A DNA stretch of 64,000 nucleotides from Deltaproteobacteria bacterium (GTDB lineage: Bacteria; Desulfobacterota; GWC2-55-46; UBA9637): NCBI GenBank assembly GCA_030690165.1, contig JAUYHF010000006.1, forward strand, positions 1 to 64,000. The letters run 5' to 3'. Position numbers and translations under genes: made by a program. Below are positions 44,895 to 53,380 of the stretch, one piece after another. The notes beneath the pieces were generated by a model. It was not told where the DNA came from. It saw nothing but the letters and a program-made list of their open reading frames with translations, and did no database searches. The stretch's first letter is position 1. The number at the start of each line of letters is the position of its first letter.

Positions 44895-46025
44895 CTACTC
44901 CTTTCGTATTGCGCTGAGCCTTCTTTCAAGCAATGTTCTTTCCATTGCAATGCCTGCCTGAGCAAGAAATATTTCCAGGCTTTCAGTGTCGCCTATCGGC
45001 TTTTCCTCCGGCGCATTATCTCCATATAACAAGGCCGCAACCCTGCCGCTGACTAAAAGCGGGACAAGGAATGACTCAGAAGGCCATCTCCCGCCAAGCT
45101 CATTAACAAGATATTCATGCGCCGGAATATGTTCCAGACTTTTTTTTATTGTCATCTTCCTAAAAATAGCCTCTTTAAATATTGACTCTTCCGCAGTTGA
45201 AATCCGCATCCCTTTTATGCGGCGATTAGGATCGCCGTTTTTCAGGACAACACCAAATTGTCCCAACCCCTCGATTGTATCCCTTTTTACAATAAAAAGC
45301 ACGGCCCTGTTCATAATCTCGCTTGCAAACCTAAGTATCATCAGGGTTATCTCGCTGGAGGAACGGGGATTTTGCAATTCAAATATCATTGACCTGAGAA
45401 GGGCAAGGCCAGGGCTTGCCGCAACATGCTCAATCCGCTCTTCCTCAGCAATACCCGCCTCTGCCCGGATACTTTTTGGACTGAAACCCTCCTCAAGAGG
45501 CTGCGCAAAAATTTCTTCCTTCTTTTCCTTCTTTACAGGCGCAAACCCTGCCTTTTGAGGAGGCTTTTCTGCCGGCTGCGGCTCTGGCGCCGGCTTGACA
45601 ATAATTTCAGGCAGCGGAGGTTCGATTTTGGGCAACGGCGAAGGCGGGGCAGCAGCCTTTCCTGCCCTGGATTCGTCTAAAAGGCGGGTTCCCTCCATTG
45701 CCAGAAACTGCGGATTAAGACCTGGCTCAGCAATGAAGACAGACCCCGGCCTTATCCATTTAATCTCTTCAATTACATCCTTAAGCTCAAAGTTAAAATT
45801 ACCCTCTTCTATAAAAAGGCTGAAGACTGCGCCTTGCGCACTATTGCTAACAGGTTTTTTTGAGATGTCAGTAGAATAAGCCGCAATCACCAGGCCGTCC
45901 TTAAAATATATCTTTCCTTCTACAACCTTGCCTCTGATAGCAAGAACCCCAGACCTTCTGCTCAAAAAGATAATCTGAAATATATCGCCGAGTCCAAGAT
46001 CCTCTAAATTTCCTACTAAACTCAT
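44895..46025 (-). CDS. DUF4388 (PATAN)-GAF protein
   Basis: A 376-residue protein. Residues 1-85 form a DUF4388/PATAN domain (SLVGNLEDLGLGDIFQIIFLSRRSGVLAI; GKIYFKDGLVIAAYS). A Pro/Glu-rich linker (120-185) follows, then a GAF-like domain (LMILRFASEIMNRAVLFIVKRD to LEIFLAQAGIAMERTLLERRL). PATAN proteins often mediate receiver-linked output in chemosensory pathways of deltaproteobacteria and cyanobacteria. It is the first gene of the minus-strand operon, upstream of a receiver and cheA. Confidence 0.85.
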   Translation of the reverse strand: MSLVGNLEDLGLGDIFQIIFLSRRSGVLAIRGKVVEGKIYFKDGLVIAAYSTDISKKPVSNSAQGAVFSLFIEEGNFNFELKDVIEEIKWIRPGSVFIAEPGLNPQFLAMEGTRLLDESRAGKAAAPPSPLPKIEPPLPEIIVKPAPEPQPAEKPPQKAGFAPVKKEKKEEIFAQPLEEGFSPKSIRAEAGIAEEERIEHVAASPGLALLRSMIFELQNPRSSSEITLMILRFASEIMNRAVLFIVKRDTIEGLGQFGVVLKNGDPNRRIKGMRISTAEESIFKEAIFRKMTIKKSLEHIPAHEYLVNELGGRWPSESFLVPLLVSGRVAALLYGDNAPEEKPIGDTESLEIFLAQAGIAMERTLLERRLSAIRKE

Positions 46026-46114
46026 CTATAAATTCTCCAGGTAAATCTGCTAATATTTATGCGTAAGCTCACTCTTTTCTAACACAGCCATAGGGTTATG
46101 TAAAGTTTTTTAAC

Positions 46115-47500
46115 TCAAATAACCACTTCTTCAGCCTTTTCTATCATCCGCATGTCCAATAAAAATTTTCCTTTGTGCACCCTGCCCAAAACAGGCGGGA
46201 TATTTTTCAGGAACATCTTAAAGATTTTCTCCGGCGGCAAGGTATTATGGGCGATAGAAACAACCTTTGTAGCAATCACCTCAATAGGTAAAGAACCACT
46301 TCCTATCTGACTAAAACCATCCTCAATTCCCACAATATATCCCTTGCCAAGCCTCTCTTTAAGAAGCCTTGCAGCCACCTTTGCAACTGTTTCTATATCA
46401 GAAACAGGTCTTGTTAAAATCCTTAAGGTCGGAAGCCTCTTATGCAACGTGTCCGGCTGTAAATAAAGTCTTAACGTGGCCTCCATTGCAGCGATAGTAA
46501 GTTTGTCAACCCTTAATACCCTCTTCAAAGGGTTTTTATTTATCCTCTGGATATATTCCCTCTTTCCGGCAATAATGCCTGCCTGAGGCCCGCCAAGCAG
46601 CTTATCACCGCTGAATGTAACAATATCCGCGCCGTCAGCAAGACTTTCTCTAACCACAGGTTCGCCCGTCTTGACGGGGAAACCAAATTGGGATATATCA
46701 ACCAACAAACCGCTTCCCAAATCTTCAACCACTGGAATATTGTATTGTCTCCCAATTCTTACTAATTCCTTCAAATCCACATTTGATGTAAAACCAATCA
46801 CCCTGTAGTTGCTTGTATGCGCCTTCAAAAACACGGCTGTATCCTGATTTATGGCAGAGATATAATCTTCCGGATGGGTCCTGTTAGTTGTCCCAACCTC
46901 AAGAAGTTTACATCCGCTTTTCTTTATCACATCCGGAATTCTGAAAGAACCCCCTATCTCTATAAGCTCGCCCCTGGAGATAATAACCTCTTTCCCTTCA
47001 GCCAGTGTATTCAATGTTAAGAAAACTGCCGCTGCATTGTTATTTACAATGGCAGCCGCCTCTGCCCCTGTAAGATGGCATACGACAGCCTCTATATGGC
47101 TGTCCCTGTCTCCCCTTTCGCCTTTTTCCAGATCAAATTCAAGACTCACTGGATTGCCCGCGGCAATCTTAACAGCCTCAATAGCCTCATTGCATAATGC
47201 CGCCCTCCCTAAATTCGTATGCAAAACTATACCGGAGGCATTAACCATCCTTTTAAGAGATGGTTTCAGCATATTTTCCAGATATTGCTTAACCAGCATC
47301 TCTATCTTATCCCTTGAAGTATCCATCCGATGACCAGCGATAATATCAGTTCTCATCTTCCCAAGAATATCTCTGACAGCTTGTATAACAAGGTCTTTTG
47401 AATAGAAACCCCAATATTGTTTCAGGCCAAGAGACCTTAATATCTCGTCAACCGACGGTATTCCCCTTAACTGTTCTTTTGGCATATAAAAATCTATCAT
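46115..47500 (-). CDS. selA: L-seryl-tRNA(Sec) selenium transferase
   Basis: SelA, a PLP enzyme converting Ser-tRNA(Sec) to Sec-tRNA(Sec). Segments include LRGIPSVDEILRS, NASGIVLHTNLGRA, RGELIEIGGSFRIPDVIKKSG, and the PLP-lysine in TFSGDKLLGGPQAG near residue 285. The frame extends upstream to 47551, but family members begin at about the MPKEQLRGIP segment, so 47500 or 47485 is a likelier start; no good ribosome-binding site decides. No selB, selD or selC is in the window. The gene is divergent from mobB with a short gap. Confidence 0.93.
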   Translation of the reverse strand: MIDFYMPKEQLRGIPSVDEILRSLGLKQYWGFYSKDLVIQAVRDILGKMRTDIIAGHRMDTSRDKIEMLVKQYLENMLKPSLKRMVNASGIVLHTNLGRAALCNEAIEAVKIAAGNPVSLEFDLEKGERGDRDSHIEAVVCHLTGAEAAAIVNNNAAAVFLTLNTLAEGKEVIISRGELIEIGGSFRIPDVIKKSGCKLLEVGTTNRTHPEDYISAINQDTAVFLKAHTSNYRVIGFTSNVDLKELVRIGRQYNIPVVEDLGSGLLVDISQFGFPVKTGEPVVRESLADGADIVTFSGDKLLGGPQAGIIAGKREYIQRINKNPLKRVLRVDKLTIAAMEATLRLYLQPDTLHKRLPTLRILTRPVSDIETVAKVAARLLKERLGKGYIVGIEDGFSQIGSGSLPIEVIATKVVSIAHNTLPPEKIFKMFLKNIPPVLGRVHKGKFLLDMRMIEKAEEVVI

Positions 47501-47580
47501 GGATGGGAAACAAAGGTCAACACAGACTGCTATTCCTATATTCATTGACATAACCCGCTCTACCCTGCTATCTTAATAGC

Positions 47581-48234
47581 ATGATGCCGATAGTTTCCAT
47601 AGTAGGAAAATCAGGCAGCGGCAAAACCACTCTTCTTGAAAAGGTTGTAGCTGAACTGACAAAGAGGGGCTACAGAGTCGGCACCATCAAGCACGATGTC
47701 CATGGCTTTGAAATAGATTATGAAGGTAAAGACAGTTGGCGGCATAAAAAGGCCGGCGCAAAGACTGTAGTACTGTCTTCGCCCGACAAAATAGCAGTTA
47801 TAAAGGATGTGGATGAGGAATGGAATCCTTTCATGCTTGGTTTTTCTTTTGTTGACGATGCAGATATTATAATAACAGAGGGCTATAAGAAGGCCGACTA
47901 CCCCAAGGTAGAGGTTATTAGAAAGGCCAAATCTACAAAACCAATTTGCAGAAAGGATAAAAATCTTATAGCTATTGCCAGCGATATTAGATTTAAATGC
48001 AAAGATGTGCCGTGTGTTGATATAAATAACGCAAAAGGCATCGCAGATTTGATAGAAGAGAGATTTTTACAAAAAGAGGCCTGTCGTGAAAAGTCATGTT
48101 TAATGGTAAACGGAAAAAAGATAACCCTTAAGCCTTTCATAGATAAATTGCTTGCAGAGGCAATAAAAGGAATGATAAAATCTCTAAAAGGATGCAGAAA
48201 TCCTGGAGATATAGAGATAAGGATAAAGACATGA
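47581..48234 (+). CDS. mobB: Molybdopterin-guanine dinucleotide biosynthesis protein MobB
   Basis: A 217-residue MobB GTP-binding adaptor: P-loop VGKSGSGKTTLLEKVV near residues 7-22, GTIKHDVHGFEIDYEGKDSWRHKKAGA, and ADIIITEGYKKADYPKVEVIRK near 100. A C-terminal extension of about 50 residues (VNGKKITLKPFIDKLLAEAIKGMIKSLKG) is present, as in related deltaproteobacterial MobB proteins. It overlaps mobA (ATGA). Confidence 0.93.
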   Translation: MMPIVSIVGKSGSGKTTLLEKVVAELTKRGYRVGTIKHDVHGFEIDYEGKDSWRHKKAGAKTVVLSSPDKIAVIKDVDEEWNPFMLGFSFVDDADIIITEGYKKADYPKVEVIRKAKSTKPICRKDKNLIAIASDIRFKCKDVPCVDINNAKGIADLIEERFLQKEACREKSCLMVNGKKITLKPFIDKLLAEAIKGMIKSLKGCRNPGDIEIRIKT

Positions 48235-48839
48235 CCGGCATAATATTGGCAGGCGGAAAAAGCAGCAGAATGGGCTTTAACAAGGCCTTTATAGATATTG
48301 GCGGTAAACCCATTATCCATAAAACTGTAAACTTGTTTAAAGAATTATTTGACGAAATCATAGTGGTAACAAACGATCCTCTCGGGTATGAGGAATTAAA
48401 TTGCCTGACTGTAACCGATATACTTAAAGGCGCCGGCAGTCTGGGGGGCATATATACAGGCCTTTTCCACAGCTCGTCTGAATATAATTTTGTTGCAGCA
48501 TGCGACATGCCGTTTTTGAACAAAGAAGCTATTTCAAGGGTAATCAAATTTTCAGAGGGCTGGGGTGCAACAGCGCCTTATATTATGGACCGCTATCATC
48601 CCCTCCATGCGGTTTATTCCAAAAAGTGCATCAAACCTATAGAGGAAATGATAAAAGCCAAAGACCTGCGCATCACAAATCTCTTTCAAAAAATAAAAGT
48701 AAAACGGCTTGAAGAAAAAGACTGGCTCTCAAATGAACATGTTTTATCATCTCTGGACAACATCAATACAAAGGAAGACCTTCATAGGATAGTCAAGAAG
48801 ATAATCAAACCTCCCCCTTCCCTACTCCATAAGACATGA
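48231..48839 (+). CDS. mobA: Molybdenum cofactor guanylyltransferase
   Basis: A 202-residue MobA that attaches GMP to molybdopterin. N-terminal GIILAGGKSSRMGFNKAFIDIGGKP, then GAGSLGGIYTGL near residue 67 and ACDMPFLNKEAI near 87 are the nucleotide and Mg sites. The ATG at 48231 overlaps the mobB stop. Its stop overlaps the mazG start. Shows that the organism uses guanylated molybdenum cofactor, consistent with moaA downstream. Confidence 0.94.
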   Translation: MTGIILAGGKSSRMGFNKAFIDIGGKPIIHKTVNLFKELFDEIIVVTNDPLGYEELNCLTVTDILKGAGSLGGIYTGLFHSSSEYNFVAACDMPFLNKEAISRVIKFSEGWGATAPYIMDRYHPLHAVYSKKCIKPIEEMIKAKDLRITNLFQKIKVKRLEEKDWLSNEHVLSSLDNINTKEDLHRIVKKIIKPPPSLLHKT

Positions 48840-49675
48840 AAAACAAGGAAGGGCTCCCAAAACTTGTCGCAATAATGCAGAGACTGCGCGGACCAAAAGG
48901 GTGTCCCTGGGATAAAGAGCAAACCATGGAAAGCCTTATACCGTTTATTGTGGAAGAGGCATACGAGGTAATCGGCGCTATAGACGCCAAATCCCCTGAA
49001 ATGCTTAAGGAAGAGCTTGGCGACCTGTTATTCCAGATTATATTTATGTGTCAGCTTGCAAGAGAAAAAGGGGATTTTGACATAGAGGATGTGATGGCGC
49101 TATCAGCGGAAAAGATGATACGACGGCATCCCCATGTATTCGGAAAAACAAAGGCAAAAACCTCAAAAGATGTTTTAAAACACTGGGCGAGGATAAAAAA
49201 AGAGGAAAAGGACGGCAAAAAGAGAAAAGGATACCTGTCAGACATACCAGAGCATCTTCCTGCATTATTAAAGGCGCATAAGGTAACAGAAAAGGCTGCA
49301 GAAGCAGGTTTTGATTGGTCTGATATAAAAGAGGTTTTTGAAAAGGTGGAGGAAGAGATTGCGGAATTCAAGGCTGAGCTAAAAAAAGGGAACATTCAAA
49401 GGATGGAGGCGGAGTTTGGAGACCTCATTTTCGCGCTGGTAAATGTTGGAAGATTTATAGAAATAAATCCGGAAGAGGCATTAAGAAAAACCATAGCAAG
49501 ATTTATAACAAGGTTTCATTATATTGAAGATAAACTCATAAAAAAAGGAAAGGCTTTACATAATGCATCCATTGAAGAAATGGAAATTTTTTGGAAAGAA
49601 GCAAAACTCAAAGAAAAAATCAAGCATTACAAGCTCTTAAAACGATTTCCCCACAGCATGTGGATAACTAGTTAG
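48836..49675 (+). CDS. mazG: Nucleoside triphosphate pyrophosphohydrolase MazG
   Basis: A 279-residue MazG with two tandem MazG domains: LRGPKGCPWDKEQTMESLIPFIVEEAYEV, then EELGDLLFQIIFMCQLA (metal-binding EExxD) near residue 60, and a second EEIAEFKAEL...EFGDLIFALVNVGRF near 175. It hydrolyses dNTPs and ppGpp-like substrates and is a housekeeping enzyme. It overlaps mobA by 4 bases. The C-terminus (KRFPHSMWITS) is slightly extended. Confidence 0.95.
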   Translation: MKNKEGLPKLVAIMQRLRGPKGCPWDKEQTMESLIPFIVEEAYEVIGAIDAKSPEMLKEELGDLLFQIIFMCQLAREKGDFDIEDVMALSAEKMIRRHPHVFGKTKAKTSKDVLKHWARIKKEEKDGKKRKGYLSDIPEHLPALLKAHKVTEKAAEAGFDWSDIKEVFEKVEEEIAEFKAELKKGNIQRMEAEFGDLIFALVNVGRFIEINPEEALRKTIARFITRFHYIEDKLIKKGKALHNASIEEMEIFWKEAKLKEKIKHYKLLKRFPHSMWITS

Positions 49676-49805
49676 AAACAATGTAAATGTAAAAACCAGA
49701 ATGTGATTAAATAAGGACTTGCGCTTCATTGCACATTTTTTAATCAGTAAATTATCTTTTAAATTCAAATCATTATATGATTTGCGTCCAATATTCAATT
49801 GCGCC

Positions 49806-51383
49806 TCAGTTCTCTTTCTTTTTACCCAATCTCTCCATAACCATACCGGTCAGAAAAGCCATCTCCGGACTCTTAAAAAGGCGGGCAAACAGCAAATAGC
49901 TTGTCACGCCAAAACCTATTGCAAGAACCAACACCGCTAACTTTAGCATGGTAATACCACCATGAGACCAATCAATCAAAATGGATATACCATACACTCC
50001 AGCCCCCATTAGAAGAGAGGATATGGCTACTTTTACAGCAGAAGCAAATATCTTCCTTCCTCCAATCCCGCCCAGTCTTTTCCGCAGTATAAAAAAAAGT
50101 AAAAACAGGTTTATTATTGCAGAAAGCGATGTTGCCAGAGCCAAACCGCCGTGTTTTAAAGGGCCAATAAGCAAAAAGCAGAATATTATATTCGCAGCCA
50201 CTGCCACACAGCCAACCAGAACAGGGGTTAAGGTGTCCTTAAGCGAGTAAAACGCTGATAAAAGGATCCTTCGCCCGCCAAATGCAACAAGACCAACGGA
50301 AAAAAACCAGAGGGCATAAACAGTCCCTTTGGTTGCTTCATGGCTGAACTCGCCCCTTTGAAAAAGCATGCTGACAATCGGCCCGCCAAGCGCTATAAGA
50401 CCCACAGTAGCAGGGACTGTAATAAATGTTACAAGCCTTATTGCAAAGGATAATGACTCCTTAAAACCCAACCAGTCTTGTTTTACGGCATATTCAGACA
50501 TTGAAGGAAGCACAGCAGTTGCAACCGCTATTACAAAAACCCCCATAGGAAGCTCAACTATTCTGTCGGCATAATATAAATAAGAGATGCTTCCCTCTTT
50601 AAGATGAGAGGCAAATCTACTGACAATGAGGATGTTTATCTGGTCTACACCAGCAGCAAGGGCAGCCGGAAGCATAAGAAAGACTATCTTTCTTATAGCC
50701 GGGTCATTGAAATTAAAATCGGGTCTCGGCAGCATATCATATCTTTTAAGATACGGAAGTTGATAGAGAAACTGAAGAGCGCCTCCAAAAACTACACCAA
50801 ATGCAAGCGCATAGACGGCTTCTTTAAAAAATGGAATTAGAAAAAGGGTTGAACCTATTATAGATAGATTAAACCAGACAGGCGACAATGCCGGAGCGGC
50901 AAAATGCTTTAATGAATTTAGAACTCCCATTCCCAATGCAACAAGACATATAAAGAAAAGGAAAGGAAACATCCACCTTGTTAAAGATATTGCAATGGGC
51001 AGTTTATTTGGGATATTTGCAAAGCCAGGCGCAGTGATTTCAACTATTTGCGGCGCAAATAAAACACCCGCTATCGTAAGCGCTGCCAATATAATAGTAA
51101 AAAATGTAAATGCCCTTGAAGCCAATCTTTTTGCCCTTTCTCTGGAACCAAGGCTCAATTCCTCTGTAAATACCGGTATAAAGGAAACAGTTAATGCGCC
51201 CTCGCCAACAAGTCTTCTGAAAAAGTTTGGAATCCTGTAGGCAATAAAAAACACATCTGCAGATGCGCCTGCCCCAAAATATGCGGCAATAACCGCATCC
51301 CTTATATAACCTAGTATACGGCTTAAAAATGTGGCGCTGCCTACAATGGAAGCAGCCTTTGTTATGTTTTTAGCCTCTATCAT
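49806..51383 (-). CDS. murJ: Lipid II flippase MurJ
   Basis: A 525-residue MATE-like flippase with about 14 membrane segments. Family segments are VGSATFLSRILGYIRDAVIAAYFGAG, AYRIPNFFRRLVGEGALTVSFIPVF, then ALWFFSVGLVAFGGRRILLSAFYSLKDTLTP. It moves lipid II across the inner membrane for peptidoglycan synthesis. It is divergent from rpsT. Normal length. The charged C-terminus ends KKKEN. Confidence 0.96.
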   Translation of the reverse strand: MIEAKNITKAASIVGSATFLSRILGYIRDAVIAAYFGAGASADVFFIAYRIPNFFRRLVGEGALTVSFIPVFTEELSLGSRERAKRLASRAFTFFTIILAALTIAGVLFAPQIVEITAPGFANIPNKLPIAISLTRWMFPFLFFICLVALGMGVLNSLKHFAAPALSPVWFNLSIIGSTLFLIPFFKEAVYALAFGVVFGGALQFLYQLPYLKRYDMLPRPDFNFNDPAIRKIVFLMLPAALAAGVDQINILIVSRFASHLKEGSISYLYYADRIVELPMGVFVIAVATAVLPSMSEYAVKQDWLGFKESLSFAIRLVTFITVPATVGLIALGGPIVSMLFQRGEFSHEATKGTVYALWFFSVGLVAFGGRRILLSAFYSLKDTLTPVLVGCVAVAANIIFCFLLIGPLKHGGLALATSLSAIINLFLLFFILRKRLGGIGGRKIFASAVKVAISSLLMGAGVYGISILIDWSHGGITMLKLAVLVLAIGFGVTSYLLFARLFKSPEMAFLTGMVMERLGKKKEN

Positions 51384-51393
51384 TATAAAACCC

Positions 51394-51422
51394 TTGACAA
51401 TCCCATCTTAATAGTTTAAAAA
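51394..51422 (+). promoter_or_regulatory. rpsT promoter
   Basis: TTGACA (51394-51399), a 17-base spacer, and TAAAAA (51417-51422), 29 bases before the rpsT ATG, in the gap divergent from murJ. Consistent with a strong housekeeping promoter. Confidence 0.65.
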
Positions 51423-51450
51423 TATATGACAAATTTGAACGGAGGATTAA

Positions 51451-51729
51451 ATGGCAACCCATAAATCAGCGATAAAAAGACACAGGCAAAACCAGAAGCG
51501 CAGGGCCCGCAATGTTGCAGTAAAATCTGAGATAAAAACTGCAATAAAAGAGGTTAAAGAAACTATAGCTCAAGGCAGCAAAGAAAACGCCAAGGCAGCG
51601 CTTGCAAAGGCTGCAAGGCTCCTTGACAAGGCAGCCTCCAAAAAAACCCTTCACAGGAATAATGCGTCAAGGAAAATATCCCGGCTGACAACAGCAGTAA
51701 ATTCAATAGGAACAGGCAATAGGCACTAG
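51451..51729 (+). CDS. rpsT: 30S ribosomal protein S20
   Basis: A 92-residue S20, very basic and helical: ATHKSAIKRHRQNQKRRARNVAVKSEI then LDKAASKKTLHRNNASRKISRL. It binds 16S rRNA early in 30S assembly. AACGGAGGA precedes the ATG. The last residues (GTGNRH) follow where most S20 proteins end and are encoded by the GGCAATAGGC-type repeat that continues downstream. Confidence 0.97.
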   Translation: MATHKSAIKRHRQNQKRRARNVAVKSEIKTAIKEVKETIAQGSKENAKAALAKAARLLDKAASKKTLHRNNASRKISRLTTAVNSIGTGNRH

Positions 51730-51797
51730 GCTATGGGTTTTACCTATCGCCTCTTGCCCGACCCATCCTTCGGATGGGTGCCCCGCTATAGCCTATC
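51716..51797. repeat. GGCAATAGGC-type cruciform at the rpsT end
   Basis: GGCAATAGGC and later GGCTAT/ATAGCC arms enclose ACCCATCC-TTC-GGATGGGT. It overlaps the rpsT stop and the holA stop region. The same GGCAATAGGC unit recurs at 63860-63912. It may also stop convergent transcription, but no T-run is present. Confidence 0.7.
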
Positions 51798-52820
51798 TTT
51801 ATAACATAGCTCCATCACAAGCCTCTCCATCACCATACGAGGGCGCTGCCTTCCGGATTTCAGGGCGATATCCGTATTATGGAGCATTTGAAAAATTCTT
51901 AACAACCCCTCGTCACTAAAACCTTTTCCATGCTTTAGATACCCCTTAACATAAGTTGGAAATGTCCCCACAACTGAAGCAATACTATTGACTGCAACGC
52001 CTTTTTTGTTTAATGCCTTTGCCCTCCAGATAATGCGAAATTGGCGGGTTATCATTCCTAATATCTTTATAGGCTCTTCTTTATGTTCAATGAGTTTCCT
52101 GAGATTTATAATCGCCTTTCTTAAATCTTTTCTGCCTATTGAATCTGCAAGGTCAAATACTGTATCCACCCTTCCATTTGTAACAGCCATTTCCACATCT
52201 TCTATCTCTATGCTATTTCTTTCACCGACAAAAAGAGCCAATTTGTCAATCTCCTGTTTTATATCCATCAATTCATTTCCAACTGCCTCTAAAATAGCCC
52301 CAATTGCATCATCTGTAATTTTTTTACCAAACTCTCCCGCCGCTTTTTTAATCCACGAAGGAAGCTCTGCATCTGAAAGCGGCTTAAGATAAAACAGGTA
52401 ATTAGCCTTATCTAATGCCGAGAAAAATCCAAGTCTCTTATCAATCTTATCCGCAATAAATACCAGACAGGTCGTCGGGGCAGGATTTTTGATATATGAT
52501 AAAATAGCCTCTTGCTGTGACTTGGAAAGGGCCCCTGCCCTACTCACTACAATCAGTCTCTTCTGAGACATAACAGGAAAGGTCTGGGCTATAGAAATAA
52601 TATCATCGGCATCCGCCTCCTTCGCATCAAACCAGTGATAATTCATATCCCTAAAAGAAGAGGACAGCGCCTTTGCCTTAATATCCTGCACCGCCTCTTC
52701 TATCAGGTAACTGTCACCGTAAAAATAGAAGACCGGAGACAGTCCCTTACCCCCGATAGAAGAGCTCGGGGACATGCCTTTTTTCAGTCCTTCAATAATT
52801 TTTAAGCCGTCCTGCGCCAC
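51786..52820 (-). CDS. holA: DNA polymerase III subunit delta
   Basis: A 344-residue clamp-loader delta subunit. N-terminal PVFYFYGDSYLIEEAVQDIKAKALS, VVSRAGALSKSQQEAILSYIKNP, then CLVFIADKIDKRLGFF, with a C-terminal helical collar (EEPIKILGMITRQFRIIWRAKAL). HolA opens the beta clamp. The start overlaps the lptE stop by one base. Part of the leuS-lptE-holA order common in many Proteobacteria. Confidence 0.93.
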   Translation of the reverse strand: MAQDGLKIIEGLKKGMSPSSSIGGKGLSPVFYFYGDSYLIEEAVQDIKAKALSSSFRDMNYHWFDAKEADADDIISIAQTFPVMSQKRLIVVSRAGALSKSQQEAILSYIKNPAPTTCLVFIADKIDKRLGFFSALDKANYLFYLKPLSDAELPSWIKKAAGEFGKKITDDAIGAILEAVGNELMDIKQEIDKLALFVGERNSIEIEDVEMAVTNGRVDTVFDLADSIGRKDLRKAIINLRKLIEHKEEPIKILGMITRQFRIIWRAKALNKKGVAVNSIASVVGTFPTYVKGYLKHGKGFSDEGLLRIFQMLHNTDIALKSGRQRPRMVMERLVMELCYKDRL

Positions 52821-53380
52821 TAAAATTTCTCCAGCATCCTCTCTTTGATAAGCCTTGCTGTGTCCTTCGCCATCTTTTTAACAGCATCTAACTCCGCTGT
52901 CTTTGTTGCATTTATGTCCGCAATATTTACCTTGAAATCTTCATAGTCTGCAACATTCTTATCCTCCCATAAAATATTTCCGTCACTATTGCGGACAAGT
53001 GAAACCTCCAGTTTTATGGTAAGCCTGTATTCCTGGATTACATCATTCTTGCTGAACGAAACAGGCGTCAATTCATAGCCTATTACAGCGCCGTTCAGCA
53101 CAGCCTCGGCATTTTCTTCAACAACCTTCGCAATTCCGCTCTTTACAAACTCGTCAACCAGCGCAGTTGTTATAACCGTCTCCACATCCGGCTTCTGTAT
53201 CTTATTCTTAAAGAACGGGATGGATATTGCAGTTACATTTCCCGGCATACTGCCGCCCTTGCCGGCGATGTGATAGCCGCAGCCTGTTAAGACAGTAAGG
53301 AGTAAGCAGTAACTGCATGCTGTATACCGCATACTTTTTACTGCATACCCTCTGCTCAACCCCTGACTCCTGACTCTCAT
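52820..53380 (-). CDS. lptE: LPS-assembly lipoprotein LptE
   Basis: A 186-residue lipoprotein with lipobox [12 protein letters not shown] (Cys near residue 34), then [48 protein letters not shown], and [25 protein letters not shown]. LptE plugs the LptD barrel for LPS export. The first 32 residues, including most of the hydrophobic signal core (YCLLLTVL), are encoded by degenerate AGTAAG/ACTGCATAC repeats (53287-53380). Its ATG overlaps the leuS stop. Confidence 0.9.
   Translation of the reverse strand: MRVRSQGLSRGYAVKSMRYTACSYCLLLTVLTGCGYHIAGKGGSMPGNVTAISIPFFKNKIQKPDVETVITTALVDEFVKSGIAKVVEENAEAVLNGAVIGYELTPVSFSKNDVIQEYRLTIKLEVSLVRNSDGNILWEDKNVADYEDFKVNIADINATKTAELDAVKKMAKDTARLIKERMLEKF
53287..53380. 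repeat. Degenerate repeat encoding the LptE signal
   Basis: AGTAAGGAGTAAGCAGTAACTGCATGC, then TATACCGCATACTTTTTACTGCATACC and CTGACTCCTGACTCTC units, all translated in the LptE N-terminus. Confidence 0.75.

Noticed and set aside
51740-51775. Strong terminator after rpsT
   Set aside because: The ACCCATCC hairpin has no T-run and sits inside a repeat-family cruciform, so it was listed as a repeat only.
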